DNA of 64,000 nucleotides from Sinorhizobium arboris LMG 14919 (GCF_000427465.1 NZ_ATYB01000008.1:310001-374000), one strand, 5' to 3'. Counted from the first letter of the stretch, positions 1 to 9,416 are shown. Notes: a model not told the origin generated them from the sequence alone. Translations and numbers: made by a program.

Positions 1-66
1 TCGTTCGCCGTCGCCCGTCTGCGCGACGCCTGCGGTTTTGCACCGATTCCGAAGGCCGCGCGGTAG
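1..66 (+). CDS. C-terminal end of a gene cut by the window edge (unidentified)
   Basis: Frame 1 is open from the first base to a TAG at 64-66 and reads as 21 residues ending in a basic tail (..FAPIPKAAR). It may be the end of a gene that begins outside the window. Nothing in so short a piece identifies a family, and a chance open frame is possible in GC-rich DNA. The approximately 200 bases that follow carry no convincing gene. Confidence 0.3.
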   Translation, partial: SFAVARLRDACGFAPIPKAAR

Positions 67-270
67 TGCAGTGCCTGGAGCGCAATGCTCATGACTTTTC
101 GGGCGTTATCAAGCGCGGCATCGCAAGACCGAAGGCAGCCGTCTTCGATTTTCCGCGAAGATCACGCCGCCTGCGTCCTTCAGCGGACGATTGGGACCGT
201 TTCCTCGATGCCCGACGCAGTGCTGGCGCAGGTAGAAGTCGCCTGACGGAAGTTTTCCCTTTACAATTAA

Positions 271-305
271 GTTAAACGTTTTTATCCGTAATAAAAACGT
301 TTAAC
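271..305. promoter_or_regulatory. Double LacI-type operator, perfect 15-bp inverted repeat
   Basis: Bases 271-285 (gttaaacgtttttat) are the exact reverse complement of 291-305, separated by 5 bases. Each arm contains a core close to TAAACGTTTA, typical of LacI/GalR-family operators, with the central CG steps 21 bp apart, two helical turns. It lies about 50 bp upstream of the transporter operon, and a related TAAACGTTTA lies before the beta-galactosidase. The likely ligand is the LacI-family protein encoded at 6253-7287. A factor-independent terminator is a less likely reading because the arms are AT-rich. Confidence 0.7.
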
Positions 306-351
306 AAACTGGTGGGCAAGCGGTTGATCGGCCGCCTGCCGGGAGGAGAGT

Positions 352-1527
352 TTGGCCGCAATTCGCATCGACAACCTTCGCAAGGCTTTCGGCTCACTCG
401 AGATTCTGAAGGGCATCGATCTGGACATCGCCGACGGGGAGTTCGTCTGCTTCCTGGGGCCGTCCGGATGCGGCAAGAGCACGCTTCTGCGCTCGATTGC
501 CGGGCTTGAGAGTCTCGATGACGGATCGATCCGCCTCGGCGAACGCGATATCACCGATCTGCCGTCCGCCAGGCGCGACATCGCCATGGTGTTCCAGAAT
601 TACGCGCTTTATCCGCACATGAACGTGCGCAAGAACCTTTCGTTCGGCCTTGCGCTGAACGGCATGAAGCGCGCCGAGATCGATCGGCGCGTAAACAATG
701 CGGCGGAAATTCTGAGAATCGGCGAGCTTCTGGATCGCAAGCCTCGCCAGCTGTCCGGCGGTCAGCGCCAGCGCGTGGCGATCGGCCGGGCGATCGTGCG
801 CGAGCCGAAGCTCTTCCTCCTCGACGAGCCCCTTTCCAATCTCGATGCCGGTCTCAGGGTGACGATGCGCGTCGAACTTGCCGCGCTGCACGAACGCCTC
901 GGCGTGACTATGATCTATGTGACGCACGACCAGGTTGAGGCGATGACGCTCGCCGATCGCGTCGTCGTCCTCGACAAGGGGCGCGTCAGCCAGTTCGGCA
1001 CGCCGCTCGAACTGTTCTACCGTCCGGCAAATCTCTTTGTCGCAGGCTTTATCGGTTCGCCGCGCATGAACTTCCTCTCGGTGGGCGTCGCGGAGCAGGG
1101 CGCGGCCGGCGTGACGCTTGCCGGCGGCGGCTTGTCACGGCCGGTGACGCTCGATACGCCTTCCTCCGCGCCCCTCGGCCGAAGCCGCCCCGTCACTCTC
1201 GGAATTCGTCCCGACAAACTCGAACTGACCTCGCCGGAGGAGGCGCATCTCGCCGGTACCGTAAGGCTCGTCGAACGGCTCGGCACCGAAAGCCACGTCC
1301 ACATCCGTATCGAGGGCGGTGGTGATCTGACCGCCGTAGTGCGCGGAACCCATCCGGTCGCGAGCCGAGATCAGGTTCATCTCCGCCTTCCTTCCGAGCA
1401 CTGCCATCTGTTCGATGCCGAAGGCACGGCGATCGCGAGGCGGCTCGATCCGGAGACCAAGGCACTTATCGGTAACGGGAAGGCAATGGGCGCGCGTGCG
1501 CCGGTTTTGGAGGAGAGACATGCCTGA
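352..1527 (+). CDS. Sugar ABC transporter ATP-binding protein (MalK/UgpC type)
   Basis: This 391-residue protein has the ABC ATPase order: Walker A GPSGCGKST near residue 40, signature LSGGQRQR near 136, Walker B LFLLDEPLSNLD near 155, switch His in VTHDQ, then a C-terminal TOBE-like beta domain as in MalK. It energises import of a carbohydrate at the inner membrane. The start is a TTG preceded by a strong GGAGGAG at 342-348. It is first in an operon with the binding protein, which overlaps it by 8 bases, and two permeases. Substrate is not visible; the downstream GH63-like and GH42 enzymes suggest a plant-derived oligosaccharide or galactoside. Confidence 0.9.
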   Translation: MAAIRIDNLRKAFGSLEILKGIDLDIADGEFVCFLGPSGCGKSTLLRSIAGLESLDDGSIRLGERDITDLPSARRDIAMVFQNYALYPHMNVRKNLSFGLALNGMKRAEIDRRVNNAAEILRIGELLDRKPRQLSGGQRQRVAIGRAIVREPKLFLLDEPLSNLDAGLRVTMRVELAALHERLGVTMIYVTHDQVEAMTLADRVVVLDKGRVSQFGTPLELFYRPANLFVAGFIGSPRMNFLSVGVAEQGAAGVTLAGGGLSRPVTLDTPSSAPLGRSRPVTLGIRPDKLELTSPEEAHLAGTVRLVERLGTESHVHIRIEGGGDLTAVVRGTHPVASRDQVHLRLPSEHCHLFDAEGTAIARRLDPETKALIGNGKAMGARAPVLEERHA

Positions 1528-2752
1528 TATGAAAACGACGGTAATCGGATCGCTTTTGGCCCTGTCGGTCGCCGGCGCGGCGACTGCGCGCGCAGAGGAG
1601 GTGTTGCGTTTCGCGACCTGGGACACCGGCGAGAGCCTCGCAATCCAGCAGGCGATCGCCAAGAAATTCGAAGAGAAGCACCCGGGTGTGAAGGTTCAGG
1701 TCGAGCCCTATGCCGAGGGTTACGATCAGAAGCTCGTCGCAGCCTTCGGCGCGGGCAATCCGCCCGATGTCATGTATATGTGGAACTTCCCGCAATACTA
1801 CACGTCGCTGATGCAGCTCGATGAGCTGATCGCGCGCGATTCGGCCGAGATCAAGCCGGACGATTTTCCGCAAGGCCTGATGAACACGACGCGTATCGAG
1901 GGCAAGACCTATGGCATGCCCTCGGGTTTCACTACCCAGGTGGTCTTCTACAACAAGGACATGTTCGCAAAGGCGGGTGTCGAAGAGCCGAAGGAGGGCT
2001 GGACGTGGGACGATCTGCGCGCCAAGGCCGCCAAGTTCCGCGACGAGGCCGGCAAGGTCTACGGGTTCGCCGTCGACGCCAAGCCGGACCCCTATGATTT
2101 CGAGCAGTTCCTCTGGTCGAACGGCACGAAATACATCTCGGACGACGGCAAGGAGATCGACGGCTACATGAACAGCGACGCGGCCGCCGCGGTGCTGGGC
2201 ATGTTCGCCGACATGGCCAGGAAAGAGGAAGCCGTGACGCTGCACCTCGGGGACGAAACGGGGGGCGACACGCTGTTCCAGGGCGGCAAGATCGCCATGT
2301 TCCAGAGTGCCATGTGGGACAAGGCAGAGATCGATGCCGCCGGCTTCAGCTATGGCGTCGCACCGCTGCCGAAATTCGGCGACCGCCCCGCCCATTCGGC
2401 ACTCGGCGTTTCGGCGATCTCCATCGCCAAGGATGCCGCACATCCCGACCTCGCCTGGGAATTCGTGAGATTCTTCTCCTCGCCGGAGTCGGTCGCGATG
2501 CGCGTCAACGACCTGCCGGTGCGCAAGAGTGTGGCCGAGGAGAAAGGCATGACGACGGACCCGGTCTATAAACCCTTCTTCGATATCCTCGCCACCTCCA
2601 ACACCGAAAGGCATGCCTATCTGAAGAACGTCAACTGGGGCAAGATCCAGGACAATCTGGCGCGTGCCATCGAGGCGACGATGATCGACCAGGGCAATGC
2701 CCAGGCCCATCTCGACGATGCGGTCAAGCGCTCCAAGCGCCTGCTGAGGTAA
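1520..2752 (+). CDS. Sugar ABC transporter periplasmic binding protein
   Basis: The ATG at 1520 gives a 410-residue protein with a Sec signal peptide (MPDMKTTVIGSLLALSVAGA, cleavage probably after ARA) and a family 1 extracellular solute-binding fold, as in MalE/UgpB-like proteins (LRFATWDTG near the mature start; NPPDVMYMW near 90). An upstream in-frame start at 1415 would bury the signal peptide, and GGAGGAGA at 1509-1516 supports 1520. It overlaps the ATPase gene by 8 bases and captures the transported sugar in the periplasm. The ligand cannot be read from sequence. Confidence 0.88.
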   Translation: MPDMKTTVIGSLLALSVAGAATARAEEVLRFATWDTGESLAIQQAIAKKFEEKHPGVKVQVEPYAEGYDQKLVAAFGAGNPPDVMYMWNFPQYYTSLMQLDELIARDSAEIKPDDFPQGLMNTTRIEGKTYGMPSGFTTQVVFYNKDMFAKAGVEEPKEGWTWDDLRAKAAKFRDEAGKVYGFAVDAKPDPYDFEQFLWSNGTKYISDDGKEIDGYMNSDAAAAVLGMFADMARKEEAVTLHLGDETGGDTLFQGGKIAMFQSAMWDKAEIDAAGFSYGVAPLPKFGDRPAHSALGVSAISIAKDAAHPDLAWEFVRFFSSPESVAMRVNDLPVRKSVAEEKGMTTDPVYKPFFDILATSNTERHAYLKNVNWGKIQDNLARAIEATMIDQGNAQAHLDDAVKRSKRLLR

Positions 2753-2764
2753 GGAGTGCGGGGG

Positions 2765-3724
2765 ATGGACATGGCTGCCCATGCTGGACCGAAGGTGGAG
2801 GTCGTTCGGCGCAAGCGTGCGAACGCCGGACGGCATCTTGCGCCCTTCCTGTTCATCTCCCCATGGATATTGGGGTTCCTCTTCTTCACCCTCGGCCCGC
2901 TCTGTTTCTCGCTGACGATGAGTTTTTTCGACTGGCCCGTCGTCGGCGAGCGCACCTTCGTGGGACTCGACAATTACCGCTCCATGTTCATGGAGGACCC
3001 GCAATTCCGGGAGAGCCTCTGGATCACGGTGAAGTTCGCGGCGATCTACGTGCCGTTCAACATCGTCATGTCGTTTCTGCTGGCGCTGTTGCTGCACCAT
3101 GCGACTTTCGCCAGCGGCTTCTTTCGCACGGTGTTCTATTTGCCGAGCGTGATCTCGGGCGTTGCGCTTGTGACGATCTGGAGCTGGATCTACAGCAGGG
3201 AATACGGGCTGTTGAACTTCATGCTGTCGCTCGTGGGCATCGATGGGCCGAACTGGCTGGGCGATCCCAATCTCGCCCTCGTCGCCATCATCGTCGCAAG
3301 CCTCTGGGGCCTCGGCGGCACGATGCTGATCCTTCTGACCGGTCTCAAGGCCATTCCGAAAGAGCTCTATGAGGCCGCCACCGTCTCGGGCGTCCCGGGT
3401 TGGGCGCAGATGCTGTTCATCACGCTGCCGATGCTCGGGCCGATGCTGATCTTCACCTTCATTACCTCGATCATCTCCGCATTTCAGCAGCTGACGATAG
3501 CCCTTCTGCTGACGAAGGGCGGCCCTCTCGGCTCCACCTATTTCTTTGCCATGTACATCTACGACAACGCCTTCAAATATTTCGACATGGGCTATGCCGC
3601 CGCGGGCTCCTGGGTGATGTTCGTGATCGTGCTGACACTCAGCCTCGTCGTCATGCGCTGGTCCGCCGCATGGGTCTATTACGAGGGCGAGGTCCGGCCG
3701 GTCGATGGAGACCGCGATGCGTAA
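2765..3724 (+). CDS. Sugar ABC transporter permease (MalF-like)
   Basis: About 319 residues with six predicted membrane segments. The EAA loop (ELYEAATVSGVPGWAQMLFI, near residue 205), which docks on the ATPase, identifies a binding-protein-dependent permease. The ATG at 2765 sits 8 bases after AAGGAG; a GTG at 2756 is also in frame but lies inside that ribosome site. Twelve bases separate it from the binding-protein gene and it overlaps the next permease, so the two membrane subunits are probably made in equal amounts as a heterodimer. Confidence 0.87.
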   Translation: MDMAAHAGPKVEVVRRKRANAGRHLAPFLFISPWILGFLFFTLGPLCFSLTMSFFDWPVVGERTFVGLDNYRSMFMEDPQFRESLWITVKFAAIYVPFNIVMSFLLALLLHHATFASGFFRTVFYLPSVISGVALVTIWSWIYSREYGLLNFMLSLVGIDGPNWLGDPNLALVAIIVASLWGLGGTMLILLTGLKAIPKELYEAATVSGVPGWAQMLFITLPMLGPMLIFTFITSIISAFQQLTIALLLTKGGPLGSTYFFAMYIYDNAFKYFDMGYAAAGSWVMFVIVLTLSLVVMRWSAAWVYYEGEVRPVDGDRDA

Positions 3725-4529
3725 GACCGTCCTCTATGCGGCGCTGATCCTGCTGTCGGCCCTGTTCATCGCGCCATTCTACTGGACCTTCATGACGGCG
3801 GTCAAAAGCACGGCGGAGCTATATCGGTTCCCACCGGTGCTTTGGCCATCCGCGTGGCACTGGGAGAATTTTGCAGCCGCCTGGAACAAGCAGCCCTTCG
3901 GCACCTATCTCTCGAACTCGCTGATCGTCGTCGTCCTTTCGACGATCGGACAGCTTCTGTCGAGTTCGCTCGTCGCCTTCGGCTTCGCCCGCTTCCGGTT
4001 TCCCGGACGCGACGCCCTGTTCGTGCTGCTGCTCGCGACCATGATGATACCCTGGGACGTGAAGATGATTCCGCTCTACATGGAGTTCAACATGCTGGGC
4101 TGGATCAACACGCTCAAACCCCTGATCGTGCCCGCCTATTTCGCCGACGCCTTCTTCGTGTTCCTGCTTCGCCAATATATCATGACGATACCCATGGAGA
4201 TCGACGAAGCAGCCCGCATGGACGGGGCGAACAGCTTCGACATCTACTGGCGCATCCATCTGCCTCTGGTGCTGCCGGCCCTGGTACTGGTCGGTACCTT
4301 CCATTTCATGAATGCGTGGAACGACTATCTCGGGCCATTGATCTTCCTCAACGATCAGTCGAAATACACGCTCACCCTCGGGCTTTCGATGTTCAAGGGC
4401 CTGCACGAGATCGACGTCACCTCCATCGCGGCGATCACCGTCATCCTCTGCCTGCCGCCGCTCGCCCTCTTCTTCCTGGCGCAGCGCTATATCATGGATG
4501 GAGCCGTCGGCTCTTCGGTTAAGGGGTAG
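3717..4529 (+). CDS. Sugar ABC transporter permease (MalG-like)
   Basis: A 270-residue inner-membrane protein that starts with a hydrophobic segment (MRKTVLYAALILLSALFIAP) and has the EAA loop (EIDEAARMDGANSFDIYWRI, near residue 162) of MalG-type permeases. Start choice: ATG 3717 has GGAG 5 bases upstream and overlaps the previous gene by 8 bases; an ATG at 3705 would add four residues. It forms the transport channel with the preceding permease. The next gene follows after only 3 bases. Confidence 0.87.
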   Translation: MRKTVLYAALILLSALFIAPFYWTFMTAVKSTAELYRFPPVLWPSAWHWENFAAAWNKQPFGTYLSNSLIVVVLSTIGQLLSSSLVAFGFARFRFPGRDALFVLLLATMMIPWDVKMIPLYMEFNMLGWINTLKPLIVPAYFADAFFVFLLRQYIMTIPMEIDEAARMDGANSFDIYWRIHLPLVLPALVLVGTFHFMNAWNDYLGPLIFLNDQSKYTLTLGLSMFKGLHEIDVTSIAAITVILCLPPLALFFLAQRYIMDGAVGSSVKG

Positions 4530-4532
4530 GCG

Positions 4533-6245
4533 ATGCTGTTCGATATCGACCATGTCCCTTTCAGCCGAAGGGGGCGCTTCCTGACGCTGTCGACGATGCG
4601 TGTTCCCGGGCGCGACGGCGAGCGTGCGCTTTATATCAGGCGCGTCAGCGGCGGCGACGAGCGTCCTTCGCTTGGACGGCTGTGTCGTGTCGAGTTCCTG
4701 GACGGGCAAGGCCGACCGGCGGCAGCGCGCTTCGAACTGTCGCCGGACCAGCTTGTCGCGCGGATCGGCGAAGGCATCGTCCGCTTGGTCATCGGAGACG
4801 GCGAACGGTTGCACATTCGCGGCGAAAAGGCCGGCGTGCGTTTCCATGTCGAAGGATCGCGCTACGATTATGTCTACCGCACGCCCGGCGGCGAATGGTG
4901 CCTCGTGGCAGCGGGTGAGAATGTGAAATTCATTCCGCGGCCCCGACTTGGTGACCTCGCCGTTTCCGGTAAATGGGACAGGGACCGGTCCACCGATGTT
5001 TCCTTTACGCTCTCGGGCGAGGGGACATTCGAGGGCAGCGTCGATTTCTTTCGCACCCTCCCTCCGCCGAAAGAGCCTGACAGCTTCGAGAAGGCACACG
5101 CAGCCGTCACAGCCGAGTTCGGCGACTGGTATCGATCGATCCCGGCGGGTGTCCCCGGACAGGAGGAAGCGCAGCGGCTCGCGGCCTATCTCCTCTGGGC
5201 GAATACCGTGCCGGCCGAAGGCATGCTGACCCGGGCGGCGATCTACATGTCGAAAAACGCCATGATCAATATCTGGAGCTGGGACAATGCCTTCTCGGCA
5301 CTCGGCGTGGCCGCCTTCGACGAAGAGCTCGCCTTCGACCAGTTCGCAGCGATCTTCGATCATCAGCACGCGTCCGGCCTGCTGCCGGACTACGTGAACG
5401 ACCGCGAAGCGCTCTTCGCCTTCACCAAGCCCCCCGTTCACGGCTGGGCTGTATCCTGCATGGCGCGCCAAAATCCCCGTTTCCTGACGCCGGAACGCCG
5501 GACCTATCTTCGCGATGCGATCGGCAGGCAGGTCTCCTACTGGCTGACCCACGGCCGCAGCGGCGACGGCGTGCTGCCGAGCTACTTCCATGGCAATGAC
5601 AGCGGCTGGGATAATGCAAGTTTCTTTGCCGAGGGCGGTCCGGTTCTGTCACCCGACCTTCCGGTCTTCCTCATACTGGCCTGCGAGGCGCTTGCCGAGC
5701 TGCTGGAGGATGATGCGGAGAAAGCGGCCCGATGGTTGCGCACAGCAGACGAACTTCAAGCGCTCCTCATCGGCAGGCTTTGGACCGGTAATACTTTTGC
5801 CGCGCGCCTCGCCGCCGATCCGGAACGAATTCTTCCCGGGGAGAGCCTGATTCAGTTCATGCCGCTGCTGCTGGGGCCCCGTCTGCCGGCGGCAGTGTGC
5901 CGGAAGCTCGTCGCCCGGCTGACCGAGGGCGCATTTATCACCGATTGGGGCCCGGCGACGGAGAGCCCCCGCAGCCCCTTTTACGAGGACGATGGCTACT
6001 GGCGCGGACCCGTCTGGGCGCCGACGACCTATCTCCTGTGGGATGGGCTGCGCCGCCAGGGGGAGGGTGCATTGGCGCGGGAAATCGCGCAGAAGTTCTG
6101 TGCACTTGCCAATGCACACGGTATGGCCGAAAACTTCGACGCGTGCTCGGGCAGGGGCCTTCGGGACCGGGCATTCGCCTGGACGTCCGCGGTCTATCTG
6201 CTGCTGGCGCAATCCCTCCGCGACGAAAAACCGGTGAAGAGTTGA
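4533..6245 (+). CDS. GH63-like (alpha/alpha)6-barrel glycoside hydrolase
   Basis: This 570-residue protein has no signal peptide, so it should be cytoplasmic. After an N-terminal beta-rich part (about 1-200) come motifs of the GH63/trehalase-like barrel: WSWDNAF near 250, HGNDSGWDNAS near 355 and GYWRGPVW near 488. By analogy with YgjK-type GH63 enzymes, the Asp of SGWDN is a candidate catalytic acid and the Glu of MAENFD near 533 a candidate base. It is translationally close to the permease (3-base gap) and probably hydrolyses the imported oligosaccharide. The linkage cut is unknown; alpha-glucosidase or related activity is an inference. Confidence 0.7.
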   Translation: MLFDIDHVPFSRRGRFLTLSTMRVPGRDGERALYIRRVSGGDERPSLGRLCRVEFLDGQGRPAAARFELSPDQLVARIGEGIVRLVIGDGERLHIRGEKAGVRFHVEGSRYDYVYRTPGGEWCLVAAGENVKFIPRPRLGDLAVSGKWDRDRSTDVSFTLSGEGTFEGSVDFFRTLPPPKEPDSFEKAHAAVTAEFGDWYRSIPAGVPGQEEAQRLAAYLLWANTVPAEGMLTRAAIYMSKNAMINIWSWDNAFSALGVAAFDEELAFDQFAAIFDHQHASGLLPDYVNDREALFAFTKPPVHGWAVSCMARQNPRFLTPERRTYLRDAIGRQVSYWLTHGRSGDGVLPSYFHGNDSGWDNASFFAEGGPVLSPDLPVFLILACEALAELLEDDAEKAARWLRTADELQALLIGRLWTGNTFAARLAADPERILPGESLIQFMPLLLGPRLPAAVCRKLVARLTEGAFITDWGPATESPRSPFYEDDGYWRGPVWAPTTYLLWDGLRRQGEGALAREIAQKFCALANAHGMAENFDACSGRGLRDRAFAWTSAVYLLLAQSLRDEKPVKS

Positions 6246-6252
6246 AGCCCAC

Positions 6253-7287
6253 ATGCAGCGACCGACCATAAAGACGATAGCACGGGAAACGGGACTGTCG
6301 ATTGCGACGGTCTCCAAGGCTCTGAAGCATTCTCCGCAGGTTCGCCCGGAGACCAGGGCCATCGTGCTCGATGCCGCCGAGCGCGTGGGCTACGAGCTCA
6401 ATCTTCACGGCGTGCAGCTGCGCACCGGCAAGACCTATCAGGTTGCCGCCATCATGACGGCGCCGGGCCCGAAGGAAAACGAATGGGAGGGCGTGGAATA
6501 TGCGCAGCTCCTCAGCGGTATTTCCTGGGCGCTGGAAGAAAGCCCCTATCGCGTCTCGCTCTACGCGGTGCGCGACTTCGAGGAAAGCCAGGAAACGATC
6601 AGGCAGATCGTTTCAATGAAGAAAGCCGACGGCATCATCATCTCGGGCACGCGCGCCGACGATCCGCGTATCCGCTTGATGCAGGAGGCGGATTTCCCCT
6701 TCGTGACCTACGGCATGAGCATCCACAATGCACCGCACGCCTATGTCGACGCCGACAACGCACAGATGATCCGCCTGTCCATGGCGCGGCTGATCGAACG
6801 CGGCCACAGGCGCATCGCGCTGCTCAATCCGAAAGAGCAGTTCACCTACGGCGTCGTCCGTCTGGAAAGCTACCGCAACGCGCTCGAAAAGGCAGGCCTG
6901 CCCTACGATCCCGCGCTCGTCGCTCATGGTCGGCTTACGCCCGCCTTCGGCCGGGAGAATGTTGTCACAATGTCTGCGCTTGCCGATCCGCCCACCGCCT
7001 ATATCTGTGCCAACGAAGCCACCGCGCTCGGCGCCTTTTCCGGCTTCCACGCGCGCGGGCTGGTGCATGGGCGTGACGCCGTCATCAATGCGACCGACGA
7101 CCTTAACGTCAGCCAGTATTTCGCACCGCCGATCACGAGCTACTACCTGCCGATCGGCGAGCCGAGCGCGCTGCTCGGCAAGTTCATCCTGCGGCGGATG
7201 GAGGGAGAGCCGCCCGAGGCCCTGCAGACGCTCCTGATGCCGGATCTCATCGAGCGCTCGGACGACCGGCTGAGGCCGGGAAGATGA
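6253..7287 (+). CDS. LacI/GalR-family transcriptional regulator
   Basis: A 344-residue protein with an N-terminal LacI helix-turn-helix (TIKTIARETGLSIATVSKAL, residues about 4-24), the hinge helix region, and a periplasmic-binding-protein-like ligand domain (about 60-340; repeats such as RLIERGHRRIALL). The gene is last in the transporter operon (7-base gap). Operators of LacI type occur at 271-305 before the operon and at 7323-7332 before the beta-galactosidase, so it probably represses both and is induced by an imported or processed sugar. Confidence 0.88.
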   Translation: MQRPTIKTIARETGLSIATVSKALKHSPQVRPETRAIVLDAAERVGYELNLHGVQLRTGKTYQVAAIMTAPGPKENEWEGVEYAQLLSGISWALEESPYRVSLYAVRDFEESQETIRQIVSMKKADGIIISGTRADDPRIRLMQEADFPFVTYGMSIHNAPHAYVDADNAQMIRLSMARLIERGHRRIALLNPKEQFTYGVVRLESYRNALEKAGLPYDPALVAHGRLTPAFGRENVVTMSALADPPTAYICANEATALGAFSGFHARGLVHGRDAVINATDDLNVSQYFAPPITSYYLPIGEPSALLGKFILRRMEGEPPEALQTLLMPDLIERSDDRLRPGR

Positions 7288-7322
7288 CCGGCCGGTACGC
7301 CGCAACGCTTCGGCTCTCGATA

Positions 7323-7332
7323 TAAACGTTTA
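7323..7332. promoter_or_regulatory. LacI-type operator before the beta-galactosidase
   Basis: The perfect palindrome TAAACGTTTA lies 36 bp after the regulator gene and about 72 bp before the galactosidase start. It has the same core as the arms of the double operator at 271-305, which suggests control of the GH42 gene by the adjacent LacI-family protein. Confidence 0.6.
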
Positions 7333-7403
7333 CATCAGCCACTGGAACGCGATGCCGCGACGGTTTCTCCGCCGACAATCGGAATACGACAAAGGACTTT
7401 ACC

Positions 7404-9416
7404 TTGCACATGCCGCTGACGAGCCCCAATCACTTCAACTCCGACTTTCGGACGCCTGACCGGCTTGAACTCGGCGTGTGCTACTACCCGGAACAATGGC
7501 CGCGCGGGAAATGGGCGGAAGACGCCCGGCGAATGGTCGAGCTTGGGCTCTCCTGGGTTCGCATAGGCGAATTCGCCTGGGCGAAGATAGAGCCGCGGCC
7601 GGGCGAATTTCATTGGGAATGGCTGGACGAGGCGATCGACGTCCTGGGCAAGGCCGGCCTCAAGGTCATCCTCGGCACGCCGACGGCGGCTCCGCCGAAA
7701 TGGCTCGTGGACCGCTACCCCGAGATCCTGCCGGTGGACGCCACGGGGGCGGTGCGCAATTTCGGCGCGCGACGGCACTATTGCTTCTCGAGCCGGCGTT
7801 ACCGCTCCGAGGCGGCGCGCATCACCGAAGCGATGGCGCGCCGCTATGGCGAACACATCTATGTCCATGCCTGGCAGACGGACAACGAATATGGCGACCA
7901 TGATACGATCTACAGCTATTCCGCCGAAGCGGTCAGGGCGTTCCGACTGTGGCTGGCCGAGCGCTATGGTTCGATCGAGGAACTGAACCGCGCCTGGGGC
8001 ACGTCGTTCTGGTCGATGAGCTACAACAGCTTCGAGGAAATCGATCTGCCGAACAATCTCGTGGAGGAGCCAAGCCCGACCCATGGGGTGGATTTTATCC
8101 GCTTCTCTTCCGATCAGGTGAAGAGCTTCAACAAGGCCCAGGTCGACATCCTCCGGGCGCATTCGCCCGGCCGTCCGGTGACGCACAACTTCATGTCGCA
8201 GAACACCGATTTCGATCATTACAGGGTGGGCGAGGACATCGACATCGCCTCCTGGGACGTCTATCCGATGGGCGGCCTGCTCAACGGACGCCTCGCAGCG
8301 AAGGACAAGGAGCATTATCTCCGGGTCGGGGACCCCGACCAGCCGGCCTTCAACCACGATCTCTACCGCGCCGTCGGCCGCGGCCGCATCTGGGTCATGG
8401 AGCAGCAGCCGGGGCCGGTGAACTGGGCGGCGCACAACCAGGCGCCGGCCGACGGCATGGTCCGGCTCTGGACGTGGCTCGCCTACGCCCACGGGGCGGA
8501 CGTGGTCTCCTATTTCCGCTGGCGTCAGGCACCGTTCGCGCAGGAGCAGTTCCACGCGGGCCTCCTTCTTCCAAACAGCGAGGCGGATCAGGGCTATCTT
8601 GAAGTGGCCGAGGTCGTCGCGGAGATGAAGCGCCTGCCCGCGGGAGAGGTGCGCGGCAAAGCACAGGTCGCGATCCTTCTCGACTACGAATCGCGCTGGG
8701 CGACACGCGTTCTGCCCCAGGGGCGGAGCTACTCCGGCTCGGCGGTTGCGCTCGATTGGTATTCGACGGCGGCGCGTCTCGGCGTCGATGTGGATTTCAT
8801 AGGCCAGCACTCCGATATCGACGGATATAAGCTGATCCTTGCGCCGGATCTCGTGATCGCCGAGGAGACTTTCGTCGAGCGGCTCGCGGGGTCGCAAGCC
8901 AAGGTGGTCTTCGGTGCGCGCAGCGGCAGCAAGACGAAGGAGATGCATATTCCCGAAAGGCTGCCGCCAGGGCCTCTGGCGAAGCTCATCGATATCAGCG
9001 TCACACGGGTCGAATCGCTGCCGGAGTTTCACAGCGAGACCGTTCTCTATGGCAATGAGGCCTATGAGGCGGGCGGCTGGCGCGAGACGGTCAGGACGAA
9101 GGAGACCGTTCTCGCAAGCTTCGACGGGGAGTATCGCAACGGCGCGCCGGCGCTCGTCGGCAACGATAAGGCACGCTATCTGGCGGTTGCGGCCAATGGC
9201 GCATTGCTCAACAAGGTGATCGGGGATGCGCTCGGCTGGGCTGGGCTGGAAAGCCTGCCCGATCTCGGCGATCTTCGCGTAACGCGCCGCGGCAATCTCC
9301 GTTTCGCCTTCAATTTCGGCCGGGTCGCCGCGGAGGTACCCGCGGGCGCCGCGGCCGAGTTCTATGTGGGGGGACGCACGCTGAAACCCGTCGATGTTGC
9401 GATCTGGACGGAATGA
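7404..9416 (+). CDS. Beta-galactosidase, glycoside hydrolase family 42
   Basis: A 670-residue cytoplasmic enzyme with GH42 hallmarks: GVCYYPEQWP near the N-terminus, the acid/base Glu in QTDNEYG near 160, and the nucleophile Glu in VMEQQPGPVNW near 333, followed by the trimerisation and C-terminal domains. It hydrolyses terminal beta-galactosides. The start could be TTG 7404, 7 bases after AAAGGA, or ATG 7410. It follows the LacI gene with its own operator, so it is probably a separate transcription unit induced with the transporter. Its presence suggests that the imported sugar contains galactose. Confidence 0.88.
   Translation: MHMPLTSPNHFNSDFRTPDRLELGVCYYPEQWPRGKWAEDARRMVELGLSWVRIGEFAWAKIEPRPGEFHWEWLDEAIDVLGKAGLKVILGTPTAAPPKWLVDRYPEILPVDATGAVRNFGARRHYCFSSRRYRSEAARITEAMARRYGEHIYVHAWQTDNEYGDHDTIYSYSAEAVRAFRLWLAERYGSIEELNRAWGTSFWSMSYNSFEEIDLPNNLVEEPSPTHGVDFIRFSSDQVKSFNKAQVDILRAHSPGRPVTHNFMSQNTDFDHYRVGEDIDIASWDVYPMGGLLNGRLAAKDKEHYLRVGDPDQPAFNHDLYRAVGRGRIWVMEQQPGPVNWAAHNQAPADGMVRLWTWLAYAHGADVVSYFRWRQAPFAQEQFHAGLLLPNSEADQGYLEVAEVVAEMKRLPAGEVRGKAQVAILLDYESRWATRVLPQGRSYSGSAVALDWYSTAARLGVDVDFIGQHSDIDGYKLILAPDLVIAEETFVERLAGSQAKVVFGARSGSKTKEMHIPERLPPGPLAKLIDISVTRVESLPEFHSETVLYGNEAYEAGGWRETVRTKETVLASFDGEYRNGAPALVGNDKARYLAVAANGALLNKVIGDALGWAGLESLPDLGDLRVTRRGNLRFAFNFGRVAAEVPAGAAAEFYVGGRTLKPVDVAIWTE

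Noticed and set aside
66..275. 69-codon frame near the window start
   Set aside because: No good ribosome site, no domain, and Arg-rich shadow-like composition.
1466..3100. Open frame of 544 codons on the minus strand
   Set aside because: Antisense to the binding-protein and permease genes, no domain, composition typical of a shadow.
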